A stretch of 64,000 nucleotides of DNA from Helianthus annuus. Taxonomy: Eukaryota; Streptophyta; Magnoliopsida; Asterales; Asteraceae. The notes under the pieces are model-generated. The model was not told the DNA's origin, made no database searches, and saw only the letters and a program-made list of their open reading frames with translations. Made by a program: the position numbers and the translations under genes. Position 1 is the stretch's first letter. Every line of letters begins with the position of its first letter. Positions 48,549 through 60,300 of the stretch are shown here, in pieces. Location: positions 106,663,591 through 106,727,590 of the forward strand of contig NC_035436.2 of the NCBI RefSeq assembly GCF_002127325.2, in the 5' to 3' direction.

Positions 48549-48565
48549 AATTTCGTCCCGAAATT
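48549..48565 (-). promoter_or_regulatory. Inverted repeat AATTTCGGGACGAAATT
   Basis: Perfect copy of the 17-mer on the minus strand, 18 bp before the LTR. Confidence 0.78.
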
Positions 48566-49770
48566 TAATTTTAGGGGAAACTTGTGAAGACAACTGTGAT
48601 GGTTTCGCTTTCGAACAAATCCCTTGAACCCTAAGTAAAACTCTAGGCCATATTAGGATTCTTAGCGAAGTTGTCAATCCTCAAAGTGAAGTCCTTGTAG
48701 TAACAAAACAAGGAATTTTGAACTACGGACGAAAGAACGTTTCTCATGAAGACTTATCATAGGAAACTTGCGTATGCTTGAAATCAGAATTGGGGAGTGT
48801 AAAATGACATCAATCTAGGTCCAAGGCTTCTCTCGTGTCATTACTCTTGTCACTATAGGTCTTAACATATGATAAAACTTCCTGTGGTTTCTATGCACTG
48901 AATTCCATAATTATGTAGGCCTCCATAATTACGTAATTCCTTGCACAGTCCGCACAATTCATTTCATAATGCGTATGGGAAATAAATCAATTGAATAAAC
49001 ATGAAGCGTCTTGAGGAGACCACCAAAGGATCTTTTTAACTAGATCAATGAACGATCTTTTTAACTAGATCAACACATGATCTCCTTAAGTAGACCGTCG
49101 TACGATCTCCTTAAATAGACCACTTATGGGATCTTTTCAATTATATCATCACATGCTATTCCTAACCAGATTTTCAAATCAATCTGTTTAACTAGACCAC
49201 TCAAGGGGTCCAATTATAGAATAGTACTTTAAAACCCAAGGGACTTTACTACAACGTAGAAGTCCATTAAGGATTTAAGATAGTACTTTTGGATATCCTA
49301 CTATGAATCCCTCATATATGAGATATGGAAGATTCTACGAGGATTTGGATGGATCACACAGAATATATAAGAGAACATATAAGCACATAATCACATAATT
49401 AGTTAACTTGATCTTTAATTTGTTATCTTTGGACACGGATAATTAAAGCACACCAGGAAATCCAATCCGTGGATTTTATTTGGCACATTAATCATTAAGA
49501 ATCTATCTATGGGGATAGAAGGATCTTCAACAGGAGTTTGGCTTTGTTTCTTAAAAGAAACGAGCGTTAAAGGTTCTTGGGGAGATCACAAGTGATCATA
49601 ATAATGACAGAACCACACGAGTAGTTTGTCTTTGTGTTGACATCATAAGGTTGCATCAAACATTCATACAATTGCATCAGTTAAAAATAAAAACGATGAA
49701 TTGTTATTTATATAACAACTGAATTGTCTTTAAATGTCAAAAGATAACAACCAGAGGAAATAACAAAACA
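48566..49770 (-). other. Element E filler in place of pol
   Basis: About 1.2 kb without any protease, RT, RNase H or integrase motif. Around 49018-49210 there is a diverged tandem repeat of about 26-30 bp built on GATCTTTTTAACTAGATCA. It separates gag from the polypurine tract. Confidence 0.6.
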
Positions 49771-50342
49771 CTAATTGTTCACTGCTGTATCATTGTTTAC
49801 GTTTGCCTCATTGATGTTAAATGCTCGTCCACGTGCTGGAGGTATGTTAACAAGTTTTGGGCAATTGTTTCTGTAGTGAGTAAGGTCACCACAGTTATAA
49901 CATGACCCCGGTGGGAACCGTGCTTGAACAACAGCAGGGTTTGCAGCAGCTTGATTTGCATAACGGCAAACGTTGATCAAATGTCCCAACCGCCCACAGT
50001 GGGTACATTTGTGACACTGCTCCTACTCCAGATGATGACGGTTGCACTTGTTGCACAAAGGTGCGGCACCAACATAGTTTTACCTTTTACGAGGTTGTGC
50101 TGGCTGGTTTGGTGCAACCAGCTTCTCTTGAGCAGTGATGGCGCAGTTTTGAGAAGCCTTACGCTTCTTCTTTTTGGATCCTTCAACTTGCTTTTCCTTT
50201 GGCTCAGCTGGAGCAGTCTTGTCGGATGGTCTTGGGTCGCCTTTTCGAAAAAGCTTTTTCTTCCTGATGTGGGATTCAGCTAAGGTGGCAGACAATTCAA
50301 CGGCTTGTCTGACAGTAGTAGGGTTGCTGCCAGTAACAATAT
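49771..50342 (-). pseudogene. Element E gag fragment
   Basis: Read leftwards: NIVTGSNPTTVRQAVELSATL, a Lys-rich linker ending QPRKR and a stop at 50082, CNKCNRHHLE and a second stop, then CTHCGRLGHLINVC and CYNCGDLTHYRNNC, then ARGRAFNINEANVNNDTAVNN and a stop at 49771. The next expected segment, the protease, is absent. It is homologous to A gag. Confidence 0.88.
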
Positions 50343-51385
50343 TGTGACAACTCGAGTTTCCGACTTTCACTTTCACATTATTGCACGTTGACTTTGACTG
50401 TTGGCGGTTGACTTGTTTGATTTCTAACAATACACGTTGTGTTATAATGAAACGTATTATGATTGTTGGATATGTTATGTGCTATATGATAAAACGTATT
50501 GTGATGGTTATAGGTATATGTATTAATGATATAGTGTGAACCTGTTAGTAAACACTTGAAATAGTTAAGCCCTAGATAACCTTCACAACGAAACAAGTGG
50601 GTGTTTCTCGCCAAGTTCACCTCGACGAAACAGAGTTTCGTTTCGTCAACAACCTACTCGACGAAACGTATGTGTTTCGCCGAGCCCATATTCGCCGAAG
50701 CCCATTACAGGCCCAGTACGGTAGAACGAGTATAATAACATACGCAGACTTCTGTTTCATACCTTTGGCAAAAATCTAAAAACCCTAGAGCTTCCTGTTC
50801 CCTGTTGACGGCAATTGTGTGTTCCCGGAAACCCGAATCGATCTAGTTGCTATTCCATCCTTCGTGGTTAGTGTCTAATCATTGTGTAATTGTTTGATTT
50901 AAATCCTTACTATCTGTTTTGCTTGAAATCGATGTGGTAGATGCTGAATAACGTTTGTGTTCATGTGTGGCTAATGATTTGAAAACAATAGGATCTATGC
51001 TATTGGTTACAATTATAGTATATCAAAAATTGGATTACTTATTGATGATAATCAGAATAGAGTTTCGATAGGCTGGTTATTGTGATTGGGCTCTTGTGCA
51101 ATGTCTAAATCATATGTTAGATCGTTTACAGTTAAAACCGTGATTATGTTATGATTAGTAATCGATAATTATGAATGAATTGCTGAATGGTTACTGTATG
51201 AATTATGCATTATGATGACTGTATGATTTTCGTATGATGTTGACGGCTATTAGGGTTTGCTGCATTATTTGCGTAACTGGTAAATTGACGTAACTGACTT
51301 ATGCACGAAACGGAATTTTTGGCGAAACAGAAGGGGTGTTTCGCCAAGGGTGTTTGGCTAAACAGAAGGGGTATTTCGCCAAAGG
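50343..51385 (+). repeat. Truncated beta-type LTR
   Basis: It starts TGTGACAACTCGAG inside E gag and carries the GACGAAAC / TTTCGCC motif field (50590-50700, 51305-51385) seen in the beta LTR. The R-U5 part with the splice signals and the TGTGACA end is missing. The sequence passes into a pol end near 51385. Confidence 0.7.
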
Positions 51386-51479
51386 AGTTCACGCCAAAGG
51401 GTGGGAGCGTGAGGACCGGATGAAAGAGAAATACCCCCACTTATTTCCCAAGAACCCTGCATCTAGAAGCAGAACTTAA
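51386..51479 (+). pseudogene. Gypsy pol C-terminal fragment
   Basis: [18 protein letters not shown] and a stop at 51477-51479. This is the end of a chromodomain-type pol, matching [15 protein letters not shown] in L1. It is followed by the inverted repeat, polypurine tract and LTR B, so it is the 3' end of an element whose remainder is lost. Confidence 0.85.
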
Positions 51480-51496
51480 AATTTCGGGACGAAATT
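51480..51496 (+). promoter_or_regulatory. Inverted repeat AATTTCGGGACGAAATT
   Basis: Perfect copy starting one base after the pol stop and 18 bp before LTR B. Confidence 0.78.
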
Positions 51497-51514
51497 ATTC
51501 TAACGGGGGGAGAA
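51497..51514 (+). other. Polypurine tract before LTR B
   Basis: ATTCTAACGGGGGGAGAA, nearly the same as in alpha, directly before TGTGACAACCC. Confidence 0.8.
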
Positions 51515-54500
51515 TGTGACAACCCTTACTAAACCAGGTATCCGTAAGACTTAATTAATAATTAATTGCTGCTTAATTACTGTGCTTGCTTGAAATTACT
51601 GATGAACTGCTACTTGATTTCTGATACTTGTACATACCTGCATCATACTTTAATTACCGTCACTACATTATTTACATGCTGAACTCTAGTGACAAACATG
51701 ATGCACGAAAACACAGTAGCACTACAAACGGATAACCTATTGAACATGCTGATAAAGGCAGCATTAGGCAGACACTGCCTCTAAGGCCTGTATGAGCCAG
51801 AGATAGTTACTACACCCATAGTGAGTGTAGGGATACAAGGGTTGTAGAACTGCGTCTCTAGGGATAAGTTACAATGACTGGATGTGCCTAAAACGTACAC
51901 TAAGCACAAAACTCAGCACTTTAATAAACAATTCAGCTTTTAGCTAACTAATAAAGTGCCAAAACATGAGAAAAATATTACTAGACACTTTCCAAAGTGT
52001 CGGGAATAAGTTGTGTCACTAAAAATGGTATTAACGACGCTTTAAAGCTTTGTTAAGCGCTTTAACGGATTACTATCCAACCGAACAACCGGACTTTACC
52101 CGGAACATGAAAATATTACCATTAACATTATTTGTCTTTTTCTGAGCCAGTTAGGGTCCCTGAATACCCTAACACCCGCCATAAAGTGCAACGCACAACT
52201 AACCGGGTTAATCCCTAACTTAACTAATCTAACCTAACTTTATCTAACTAATACTTGAAATCCAACCAAACTACCCCCCCCTTGGCCGATTTCGGTCACA
52301 TTGTGACCATAACTTGTACCAGTTTCATTATTTTATTATCTTGGTCCCATATCTAGTGGACATGAAGTCCATTGGATCTTAATTCAATTTTTGTCTATAA
52401 GTAACATAGAGTTACACATATGATCATTCTCATCTCACAAATCAACACAAACACTCCCTCTCTCTCTCAAAGGCTTCGGCCGAACATCCCCATATCCATC
52501 CATCATATTTTCGGCTTTGATCACCCCATTTCAAGAACACACAAGTGTCAAGGATCACGTATAAGGAGTCTTGGTGCACTTGGAGCTTAAAGGACCTCAC
52601 TCTCTTGCTTTTATCCACCCGTTTTGCGTCTAGATTCTTCCCTAGCCTCGAGCTAGTGGTATGTTGCTTAAATCACCTTCTTGAACTATCTTAAAGTGGT
52701 TAAAACGATTTGTAATGGTTAAAACTAGTAATCTTACAAGATGATACTTTAAAGTTTACTAAAGGTGCTTGTAATGATGGATAAAAGCTTATATGTTGTG
52801 TAAATCTTGTAGTAATCGATTTGTGTGATTATTTGGACCCGATCTATGTTGTGGTAGCTCGGATCATCATTTAACCCGGGTTGGTCATGATCATGGATCA
52901 TGACATAAGGTTGTTTTGGAAGCAACAAGGGTTAAAGGATGAAACTCTACCACACACAAATCATGAACTTGTGTAAAAGTGATTTTACTTACAAAATAGT
53001 GTTTAAAACTAGTAGATCTATGGATCTACAAGTGGTATTTTCAAAGGACCGAGTGTCAAGGAAATTATGTTTTCTAAAGACGGATCTTACGTTAACTAGA
53101 ATGATTTTTAGAACACACAAGTGTGTAAACACTTGTGTAGCACAAAGTTTCGACAAAATAACAATTTTTGTAAAAGATGACGAGAAGTTGTGAAGACGGA
53201 ATTTCTTTAAAAGCAAGGTTTTTACGAAACCAGACTAATTTATATAAAGATCCGCTAAAAGTAATGAGATTTACTTCGTATTTTTGAGTAAATCACAAGT
53301 TCATGAAATCTTTGCGATTAACATGTTATGGACTAGTTCATGTGTTGAATATTGTTCTGGTTAAGTAAGAAAATGGTTGATTTGATTTATAAAAGAAAAT
53401 GATACGCTTGAAAGCGTGGCCACCTCCAGTTACAGAGGAAACTCTGGCGAAATTTTTCCAAAAACTTAACACTTAGAATTATTTTCACTATAAGTGTTAG
53501 AAATACTTTTCGACATGTTTTCAAAATATAAGTTTCGCCACGACTTTATTTACAAATATCGGAGGTGGGATTTTCACAAAATTAAACGTGATAAATATAT
53601 ATTTAGTAAATATATTTTTCACAACGTCACTTGTCAATTATTTTGTGAAGTGTATAAGTATTATTTTTAGGATAAAAATAATATTACCAAACGTTAACGA
53701 ATCCAAAATAATACGAACGCTTTTCACGATAAATATATAAATTACACCGGTAATTATTATTACCACTCGATCGTTAAAATGTAACTTACGCATTTTAAGG
53801 AAATAATTATGAACACTTATTGTTGTTAAAGTATTATTTTGGGAAAATCATATGTGTTAAAATATAATATTTTTGAGAAAAATAATTATATTTTGGAGTT
53901 AGGAATAAATATATATTAAGTGAGACTTAATAATATATTTCAAAGATATACGAACACACATGTATTAAATCCCCCATCCTTGGGAAGGAAAATAATTACC
54001 AAGTATGCACAAAATGTAAGCACGAAATAGTTGTCTAACTATTTCCCAAAACTGAAACCATAAAGCTAAAGCACGGCCGTCCGTCTAATAGAGTTAGTAC
54101 ATGTAGGTCGTTGCACAGCTGCTTGACTTGGAGACATACTTGGTAGAGACGCACCGCTGTGAGTTCATGTCCCCCTTTTCTTTTAACTGTTTTCAGTTTT
54201 CTAAACTGCGGGGGTGAAATACATGTTACTATGGTTACGAATATTTCTTACATGGTATGGTTAGCGTAAGGAGGGTTATTACTTAGATCATGTGAATGGG
54301 TAGGCGGAAACTTGAGGTCATTAATCCTCAGGATAGGACCGAGGGGCAGGAGCGGTAGATCTACTTGGGTGTAGCGACCCCAACCCCAGGCCCAGCATAA
54401 CAGACCTCGGGGTGACTTTGTACCCAACGCATAAATCTGCTAGGTTTGAGCCTTCCTACTTGCATTTCACACATATCAATGGCCTTGCAAACCACTGGTG

Positions 54501-54940
54501 ATCTCTTTTTTCCTTATTTGCTACATACCAGGATTTTTATACACACAAAGGTTTATTTACTCACTTACACATGAACTCGCTCAACATTATTGTTGATTTT
54601 TCAACTTACATGTATTTCAGGGAATTAAAGGATCTGGCGCGGTATGACACGTTTTCCCGCTGGACTAGTTACGAGGTCATCCGGGTTTAGGGAATGTGAC
54701 TCTTTCCTGGACAAGTCACAGACCTTAAACTGTGTTTATGTTATGTTTGTGTTTGTTAAACAATGTTTTTGTCGTTAGGATGTGTTTCCTTTAAAACAAT
54801 GTTGTCGTATTTGGCTTTTAAAACTTAATTAAATGGACGATCTTGCATGATTTTATTTCATATAGCATTGTTATGATTAAGCTATGGTATTAAGAAGTCA
54901 CACCAAATTAACCACGCTTCCGCAAAGCCAGGGTGTGACA
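51515..54940 (+). repeat. LTR B (3426 bp), flanked by both PPT and PBS
   Basis: It runs from TGTGACAACCC to GGGTGTGACA. From about 52440 onward it resembles the alpha LTR (CGGCCGAACA, CTTCCCTAGCCTCGAGCTAG, the GGTAGCTCGGATCATCATTT region), while the U3 part differs. It is unusual in having internal-type sequence on both sides. Confidence 0.9.
54159..54620 (+). other. Predicted leader intron in LTR B (462 bp)
   Basis: Donor GCT|GTGAGTTCATG and acceptor TTACATGTATTTCAG|G, with TGAACTCGCTCAAC before it. Confidence 0.55.
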
Positions 54941-54943
54941 GCT

Positions 54944-54955
54944 TGGTATCAGAGC
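54944..54955 (+). other. Primer-binding site after LTR B
   Basis: TGGTATCAGAGC three bases after the LTR end. Confidence 0.9.
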
Positions 54956-55381
54956 TCTGATCATAGCGAACTAGGATTCCTTCTCGAGTCTAGACTATGA
55001 TCACTAGGGCTCTCACGAAAACACTTTTACTGCATACCACTTAAGTCCAGATCCAAAACGTTTTTACAAACAAATGTTGAGCACATTTTATTTATTATTT
55101 TTAGGCTCAGTCTTGGAGGCTGAGGCTCGGTCTTGGAGGCCGAGGCTCGATCTAAGAGATCGAGGTAGATGGCTAGTGAGACTAGGAAGAGTAGGCTCAG
55201 TCTTGGAGGCTGAGGCTCGGTCTTGGATACCGAGGCTCGATCTAAGAGATCGAGGTAGATGGCTAGTAAGACTAGGAAGAGTAGGCTCAGTCTTGGAGGC
55301 TGAGGCTCGGTCTTGGAGGCCGAGGCTCGATCTAAGAGGTCGAGGTAGATGATAGAGCAGTCTTAGAGACTGGGAGGCTAG
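54956..55381 (+). repeat. Element B leader with 90-bp tandem repeats
   Basis: Three units begin at 55103, 55193 and 55283 (the last partial), exactly 90 bp apart. Each contains nested GGCTCAGTCTTGGAGGCTGA palindromic parts and an ATGGCTAGTGAGACTAGG-like segment. The 90-bp period keeps one frame open through the array, but I do not take that as coding proof. Confidence 0.85.
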
Positions 55382-55447
55382 TGCGACTCAGACACCACAG
55401 GACCTAGACCTATAGTATCAGATGACCTAGCCTCTTCAGAGCACGAG

Positions 55448-56944
55448 GTGCACACGTCGGATGTTTCTAGCACGGACGAGGACGACTTTCAGCCCTTCGC
55501 GCTACCTGACGAGGCTGATGAGCTCGCCGATGGCCCTCCTATTGGGGACCTACCGTTAGTGGAGATCCCTGCTCCCATACCCTTAGCTGTTTACCCTGCC
55601 TACGATTTACTTCTTGACGCCGAGGCTGATGGCGATATTGATCTGTTTGACGATGATCTCCTAGAGGACGATGAGGAGGGCGAGGCCCTTATAGCCGACA
55701 GAGGACTTTTACTACTCGCAGATGCTCCAGCTGCGGAGTCACCTGCACACTCACCTGCTCCAGACTCCTTCGAGTATGTGGCCTCCGCACCTTCCCACAC
55801 TTTGAGCGCACAACACTTTTCACATGGTTCAGATCCTGACCAGGCATCCTCTGTTGCCCCTATTCCTAGCTTTGCTTTCGACCACGATGATGTGGAGGAT
55901 TCCGATCCTATCTTTCCCCCAGGATTCGTCCCGGATCAGGATATAGAGTTTATACCTATGGATCAGCCTATGGAGGATCCAGTCGACCCAGCTGACCCAG
56001 TTGATCCCATTGACCCTGAGTTTGACTTTGAGATAGCTTTTGATGATCCCGAGCCTGCCATGGCCCCTGAGCAGGCAGCCGCTCTAGACCCAGTGCTTGA
56101 GCATGACCCCGTTCATGTTGGCCTACATATTGAGCCTGTGATTGCTGACCCACCTGTTGATGATCACCCTGTGGATGCTCCGTTGTTGGAGGGCGATCAT
56201 GTCATTGCTGCTGATCATGTTGATCACCCACTTATTGCTGATGCACCCGTTCATCCTCTTGTTGCTCCCCCACCTGATCCCATTCCACTAGAGCCCGAGC
56301 ATGCACTGTTCGCGACCCACATGGACCCACGAGATGAGCACGCCCAGCACGGGTGGATTCCTGCTGATGATGAGGTTCCACCTATTCCCCCTCAGCTCAC
56401 TGATACCCGTCACGTTGATTTCTCTTTTCCAGTTCCTCAGTTTACACCTCCAGCGCGACCTGGAGAGGGTTCTTCGGCCCATCCCTTTGGGCATGTGCCG
56501 ACGTCTGTTCCCTTTATGCCTCAGTTTTCACCTATTTTACCCCCTGTTTCTCCATTTCATGTGGCACCTTTTGATCCAGGCAGGGAGCCGTTTCTCTGGT
56601 CATCACCACCTGTTATGCCACCGACCGACCCCTACCATCCCTTCCACATGGGGCACACTATTGAGGACATCTTGATGTCTTTTGTCGCCCAGCACGAGGC
56701 ACACACACAGCGCATTCAGGAGCTCGAGAGAGCTCAGCCGCCGCTGTGTCAGCGCCAGGGTCAGACCCACACCCCTTTGCAGCCCTCTCGACCTTTACCA
56801 CCAGACTATGCTGCACGCCTCTTTGCATTAGAGCAGCATGTTGCCTCTTTCTTGCGTATCCAGAGAGCCATGGAGGAGGACTGGCTCCAGTTGCGTCGTT
56901 TGTTTTACACTCACTTCCCCCCTCCTGCACCGCCAGCCGTGTAG
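55448..56944 (+). CDS. Acidic, proline-rich ORF of unknown function in element B
   Basis: A 498-codon frame without stops, open from 55382 to TAG at 56944. The listed start is a GTG. There is no in-frame ATG until about residue 170, so a spliced or upstream start is likely (a CCACAG|G acceptor lies near 55400). The first half is rich in Asp, Glu, Pro and Ala (DEDDFQPFALPDEADEL, DIDLFDDDLLEDDEEGE). The middle has repeated VDP, HPVDAP and HVD units. The end has a likely helical segment (TIEDILMSFVAQHEAHTQRI and ARLFALEQHVASFLRIQRA) before a PPPAPPAV terminus. No zinc knuckle, protease or Pol motif. It occupies the place where gag normally starts. It may be an accessory protein or a diverged Gag-like scaffold; I do not recognise the family. 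Confidence 0.6.
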   Translation: MHTSDVSSTDEDDFQPFALPDEADELADGPPIGDLPLVEIPAPIPLAVYPAYDLLLDAEADGDIDLFDDDLLEDDEEGEALIADRGLLLLADAPAAESPAHSPAPDSFEYVASAPSHTLSAQHFSHGSDPDQASSVAPIPSFAFDHDDVEDSDPIFPPGFVPDQDIEFIPMDQPMEDPVDPADPVDPIDPEFDFEIAFDDPEPAMAPEQAAALDPVLEHDPVHVGLHIEPVIADPPVDDHPVDAPLLEGDHVIAADHVDHPLIADAPVHPLVAPPPDPIPLEPEHALFATHMDPRDEHAQHGWIPADDEVPPIPPQLTDTRHVDFSFPVPQFTPPARPGEGSSAHPFGHVPTSVPFMPQFSPILPPVSPFHVAPFDPGREPFLWSSPPVMPPTDPYHPFHMGHTIEDILMSFVAQHEAHTQRIQELERAQPPLCQRQGQTHTPLQPSRPLPPDYAARLFALEQHVASFLRIQRAMEEDWLQLRRLFYTHFPPPAPPAV

Positions 56945-57344
56945 AGCTCATCAGTACCGTATGGGTGGACATTGGTGAGAAGACGGCGATTGCTTTTGAC
57001 TGCACAGCATTTTTGGAGACTACTTTCTGATTATGACTTTTGTTGATTTTGTACATGGGATGTAGTGACACTGATTTGATATAGTTTTTGGACAGGGGTG
57101 ATGTAGCCCTTAGTCGATTGATGTTGTATGACACTGTGATGTACTTGTATACTTACTATGTGGTCTCGATATATGGCAATCGCAGTATTCTCATCATATT
57201 TGATGCTTGATTGGTTATTTATATTTTTATGACATGGGATGTTGTGTGAATGATATTTGTGACATGAGATGATATGTGAATGATATACTGATAACATGAG
57301 ATGTTATGTACTATTACTATCATTATATACGTACGCTTTACTAT
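56945..57344 (+). other. Element B sequence after the acidic ORF
   Basis: 400 bp with no ORF of note. It holds a loose repeat of GACATGAGATG-(A/T)TATGTGAATGATAT near 57230-57310. Interrupted by element C. Confidence 0.5.
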
Positions 57345-60300
57345 TGTGACAACTGTGCTCTGTAATCTCTGTACGATGTAAAACAATGGTGATTATCAAT
57401 AAAACAATGTGTTTTAGTGTTAATATATGTGTATTTGTGTTTGACAATTTTACAATTTGATTCGATTTCGACTTCAAGCTTTAAACCACTTTCTGGAAGG
57501 TTATACGCAAACTGGTGCTTAAAAGCAATCAGTTTAACGCGACCTACATTCCGGAACTGTGATGTAAGCCAAACATACCCTAAATATCCCTTACATAACT
57601 TAGAAATAAGTTTCGAAGGATTCGGTATGGCGAAAACATGTTCATTTGAACTAAAGAACTAATTACGACAAAACTGCGAAACGAACGTTGATGACCGCCC
57701 GGATAATATTTAAATCCCAAAAATATTCTGTTAAGATTAAAAATTTATTTTTAATCAGGTCTGTGTTGAAAAATGATTTGAAACGCCTAAAAACGTTATT
57801 TTTCAAGTGTAAGCTCGTAACGCTTGTTTCTGCGCGACACAGTGCTTATACTGCAAAACGTGGACAACGCAGCCAGTCTCAGCAACTGAAATTTATTTCA
57901 GTAATATTTTGGCGAGTTTATTTTTATAGAATAATAAAAATAATTTAGAACGCCATAAACCGGGATTTAAACGCTAGATAAAATACCCGGTACCAAGTTA
58001 AACACCTACTTTTATCTAATTTACCAAACAATTTACACTTTAACCCCCCTCCCTACTCAAATTTCGGTCAAAATATTATGGTGGCCCCACCAAATTTTTA
58101 CAAGATCACCAAAATTTTTTCCTTTGATCTTGGCTAGATTATGTGTGTACTTGATATCTTCACTAAATCCTTCCATATCTTCTTATATATTCCATAATCT
58201 TTTCAAGAGATCTCATCCTCACTCAACACTCAAACTACCTCACTCTCTCTCCCTCCCAACCGTCCACCCTCTCTCTCTCTATCCATCTTCATATATTCAA
58301 ACTTAGTTCATCAAGATTCAACTCCATTCCAAGCATATTTCAAGTGGTTGTGAAGATCCAAGGGTGTTTCCAAGATTCATTCAAGTAATTTCAAGCTTTC
58401 TATCATCAAAAAAAAAAAAAAAATCTCATCCCACAACCTACTTGAATCTTGAAGGTATAACATTTATTTTTTTTAAAATCATACTTTTGGTTCCTGGTTG
58501 TTCTTGATGGTTTGAAGTTCTCTTGAATCTTGGAATTTTCACTAAACTTGAAATCTAAAAGAAATGGGTCTTGAATCAAAAGAAAAAAAAAATGATGATG
58601 GTGATATGTATGTATGTATAATCGTACATATATATTAGGTGTGTATGAGTCTTGAAGTTTGATTTCTTGTTAAGTACTTGTTTATGTTGTTGCATGTTCT
58701 TGAATATAGTTAAAAATGCAAGTATTTGATGATTTGTGCAAGATATGATAAATGATCAATTAAATCAGCAAGTAAACATGAATAAATCACATGTTTGATG
58801 CATCTAAACTCATATGAAAAGATGATGATATGATAGTGTGCTTTAGACACTTGTACATGAAGGAATATGTTGATTTAAGGCTCAAGAAGTGATAAAAAAA
58901 TGGTTGTATGACAAAAGTGATTTTGAACAGATTATAAACACTAAAAATAACATTATTTGGTGTAATATAATGGCATAAAACTTTGACATAGGTTTGGTAG
59001 CATTGCATGTTGTACATATAGCTTAAAAAGTGATAAAATATGTGAAATTTGCATGATTTATATGCTCTATTTAAGACCTGCACTATTGTGAGTATAACCA
59101 TTATTTTATTCAGTAAATAACATGGGTTGTGTCAAAATTTCAAGTCGTTTCGATTTCGGATGGTTCGGGTAACGTTTGATGCAAAACTATGCGGTAAAAC
59201 GGTTAAAAATCGCCTTTTCGGAGGACTTTTACAAAAACTGTTTTAGATCAGTAACCAAACTGATATTTTTGGTATAAAAATAAGTATTTTAACTTATATT
59301 AAGTTTACTTTGTGTTTGGTTAGTCATACGTGGCTTCCGACGTCCAAAAATGTTACCGAAACGCTAAAATAAGTGTTTTTCAACATAACTAGAATGGGTT
59401 GTTCATAAGTAAATTTAATGTGTCACAATGTGCTATGTGTTTTACAATATTTGTATGATGATGTGTTAGTGTTGACAAGATTATGCGTATTACGCTTGAG
59501 TATATGTATATATACAAATACACCAAAATAATCAAAAATAATAACTTTTCGAGAAAACTCAAAGTTATGTGAAAATTCTAAGTATCGGAGAAACTTCGGT
59601 ATTTATGTGAATTTTGATTATTAAAAATCATCCTTACTTTATTTAGGACGCATAAAGAATTTGAGGGATTGTGTTAACATTTAAAAACGCACCCAAGGTG
59701 AGTACATAGTTCCCCTCTTTTACTATTTTCAATTGTTTTGGGGTGATTCATATGTACCAAACGAATTTCAAAGTTTAAACGATGATTTCAAAAACGATTA
59801 AGGTGGTTTATGCAAAACTAATAACGATTTCGATAAGGTGTACACGACTTGTTGGTTGTAATTACATAACGAATGACATTCATTAGCATTGATCAAGCCG
59901 ACCAGTATTAGGTTATGGTACCATAGGATCTGACAAATCCCGTTATTGCACTGCACCCATGGTTATGTGTGGGGGTTGTGGGTAACGACTGAATCTGATA
60001 ATTGTTAACTTACCCTTTGGAGGTTTGTTAATGCGAAAACGAGTTGAACAATAATCAAGTCACACAGGTTTGAATGTTATTAGCGAGATGACCAAAAGTA
60101 GTTCACTATTAAAACGAATACGATTTTGAGACGAGTTAAACGATTCGAAACGAGATACACAAGGTGAAACAAGTAAACGAATTAAACGATTGGTTTTGGG
60201 CAATAAGTAGCTAATGGGGCGGGTGTAGTATGATAGTATCATGGTAGATGCGCCGCTGGTACATCTTATGTATATAAGTGCTTCTATCATATTACATTGC

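Larger units (their letters stand above)
45270..50342 (-). mobile_element. Ty3/gypsy element E, gag-only, 5' end missing
   Basis: Minus-strand element with its 3' LTR at 45270-48530, then the polypurine tract, about 1.2 kb of non-pol filler and a gag fragment. Inserted in the leader of D. It is cut at 50342 by a beta-type LTR, so its 5' LTR is not seen. The 3' LTR is the same family as element C's LTR. Confidence 0.85.

Noticed and set aside
55074..55352. Open frame through the 90-bp repeats
   Set aside because: It is open only because the period is a multiple of three. It stops at once outside the array and lies in the leader.
56301..56675. 124-codon ORF in another frame of the acidic ORF
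   Set aside because: It overlaps the longer 498-codon frame fully and has low-complexity composition from the same CCT/GAT-rich DNA.
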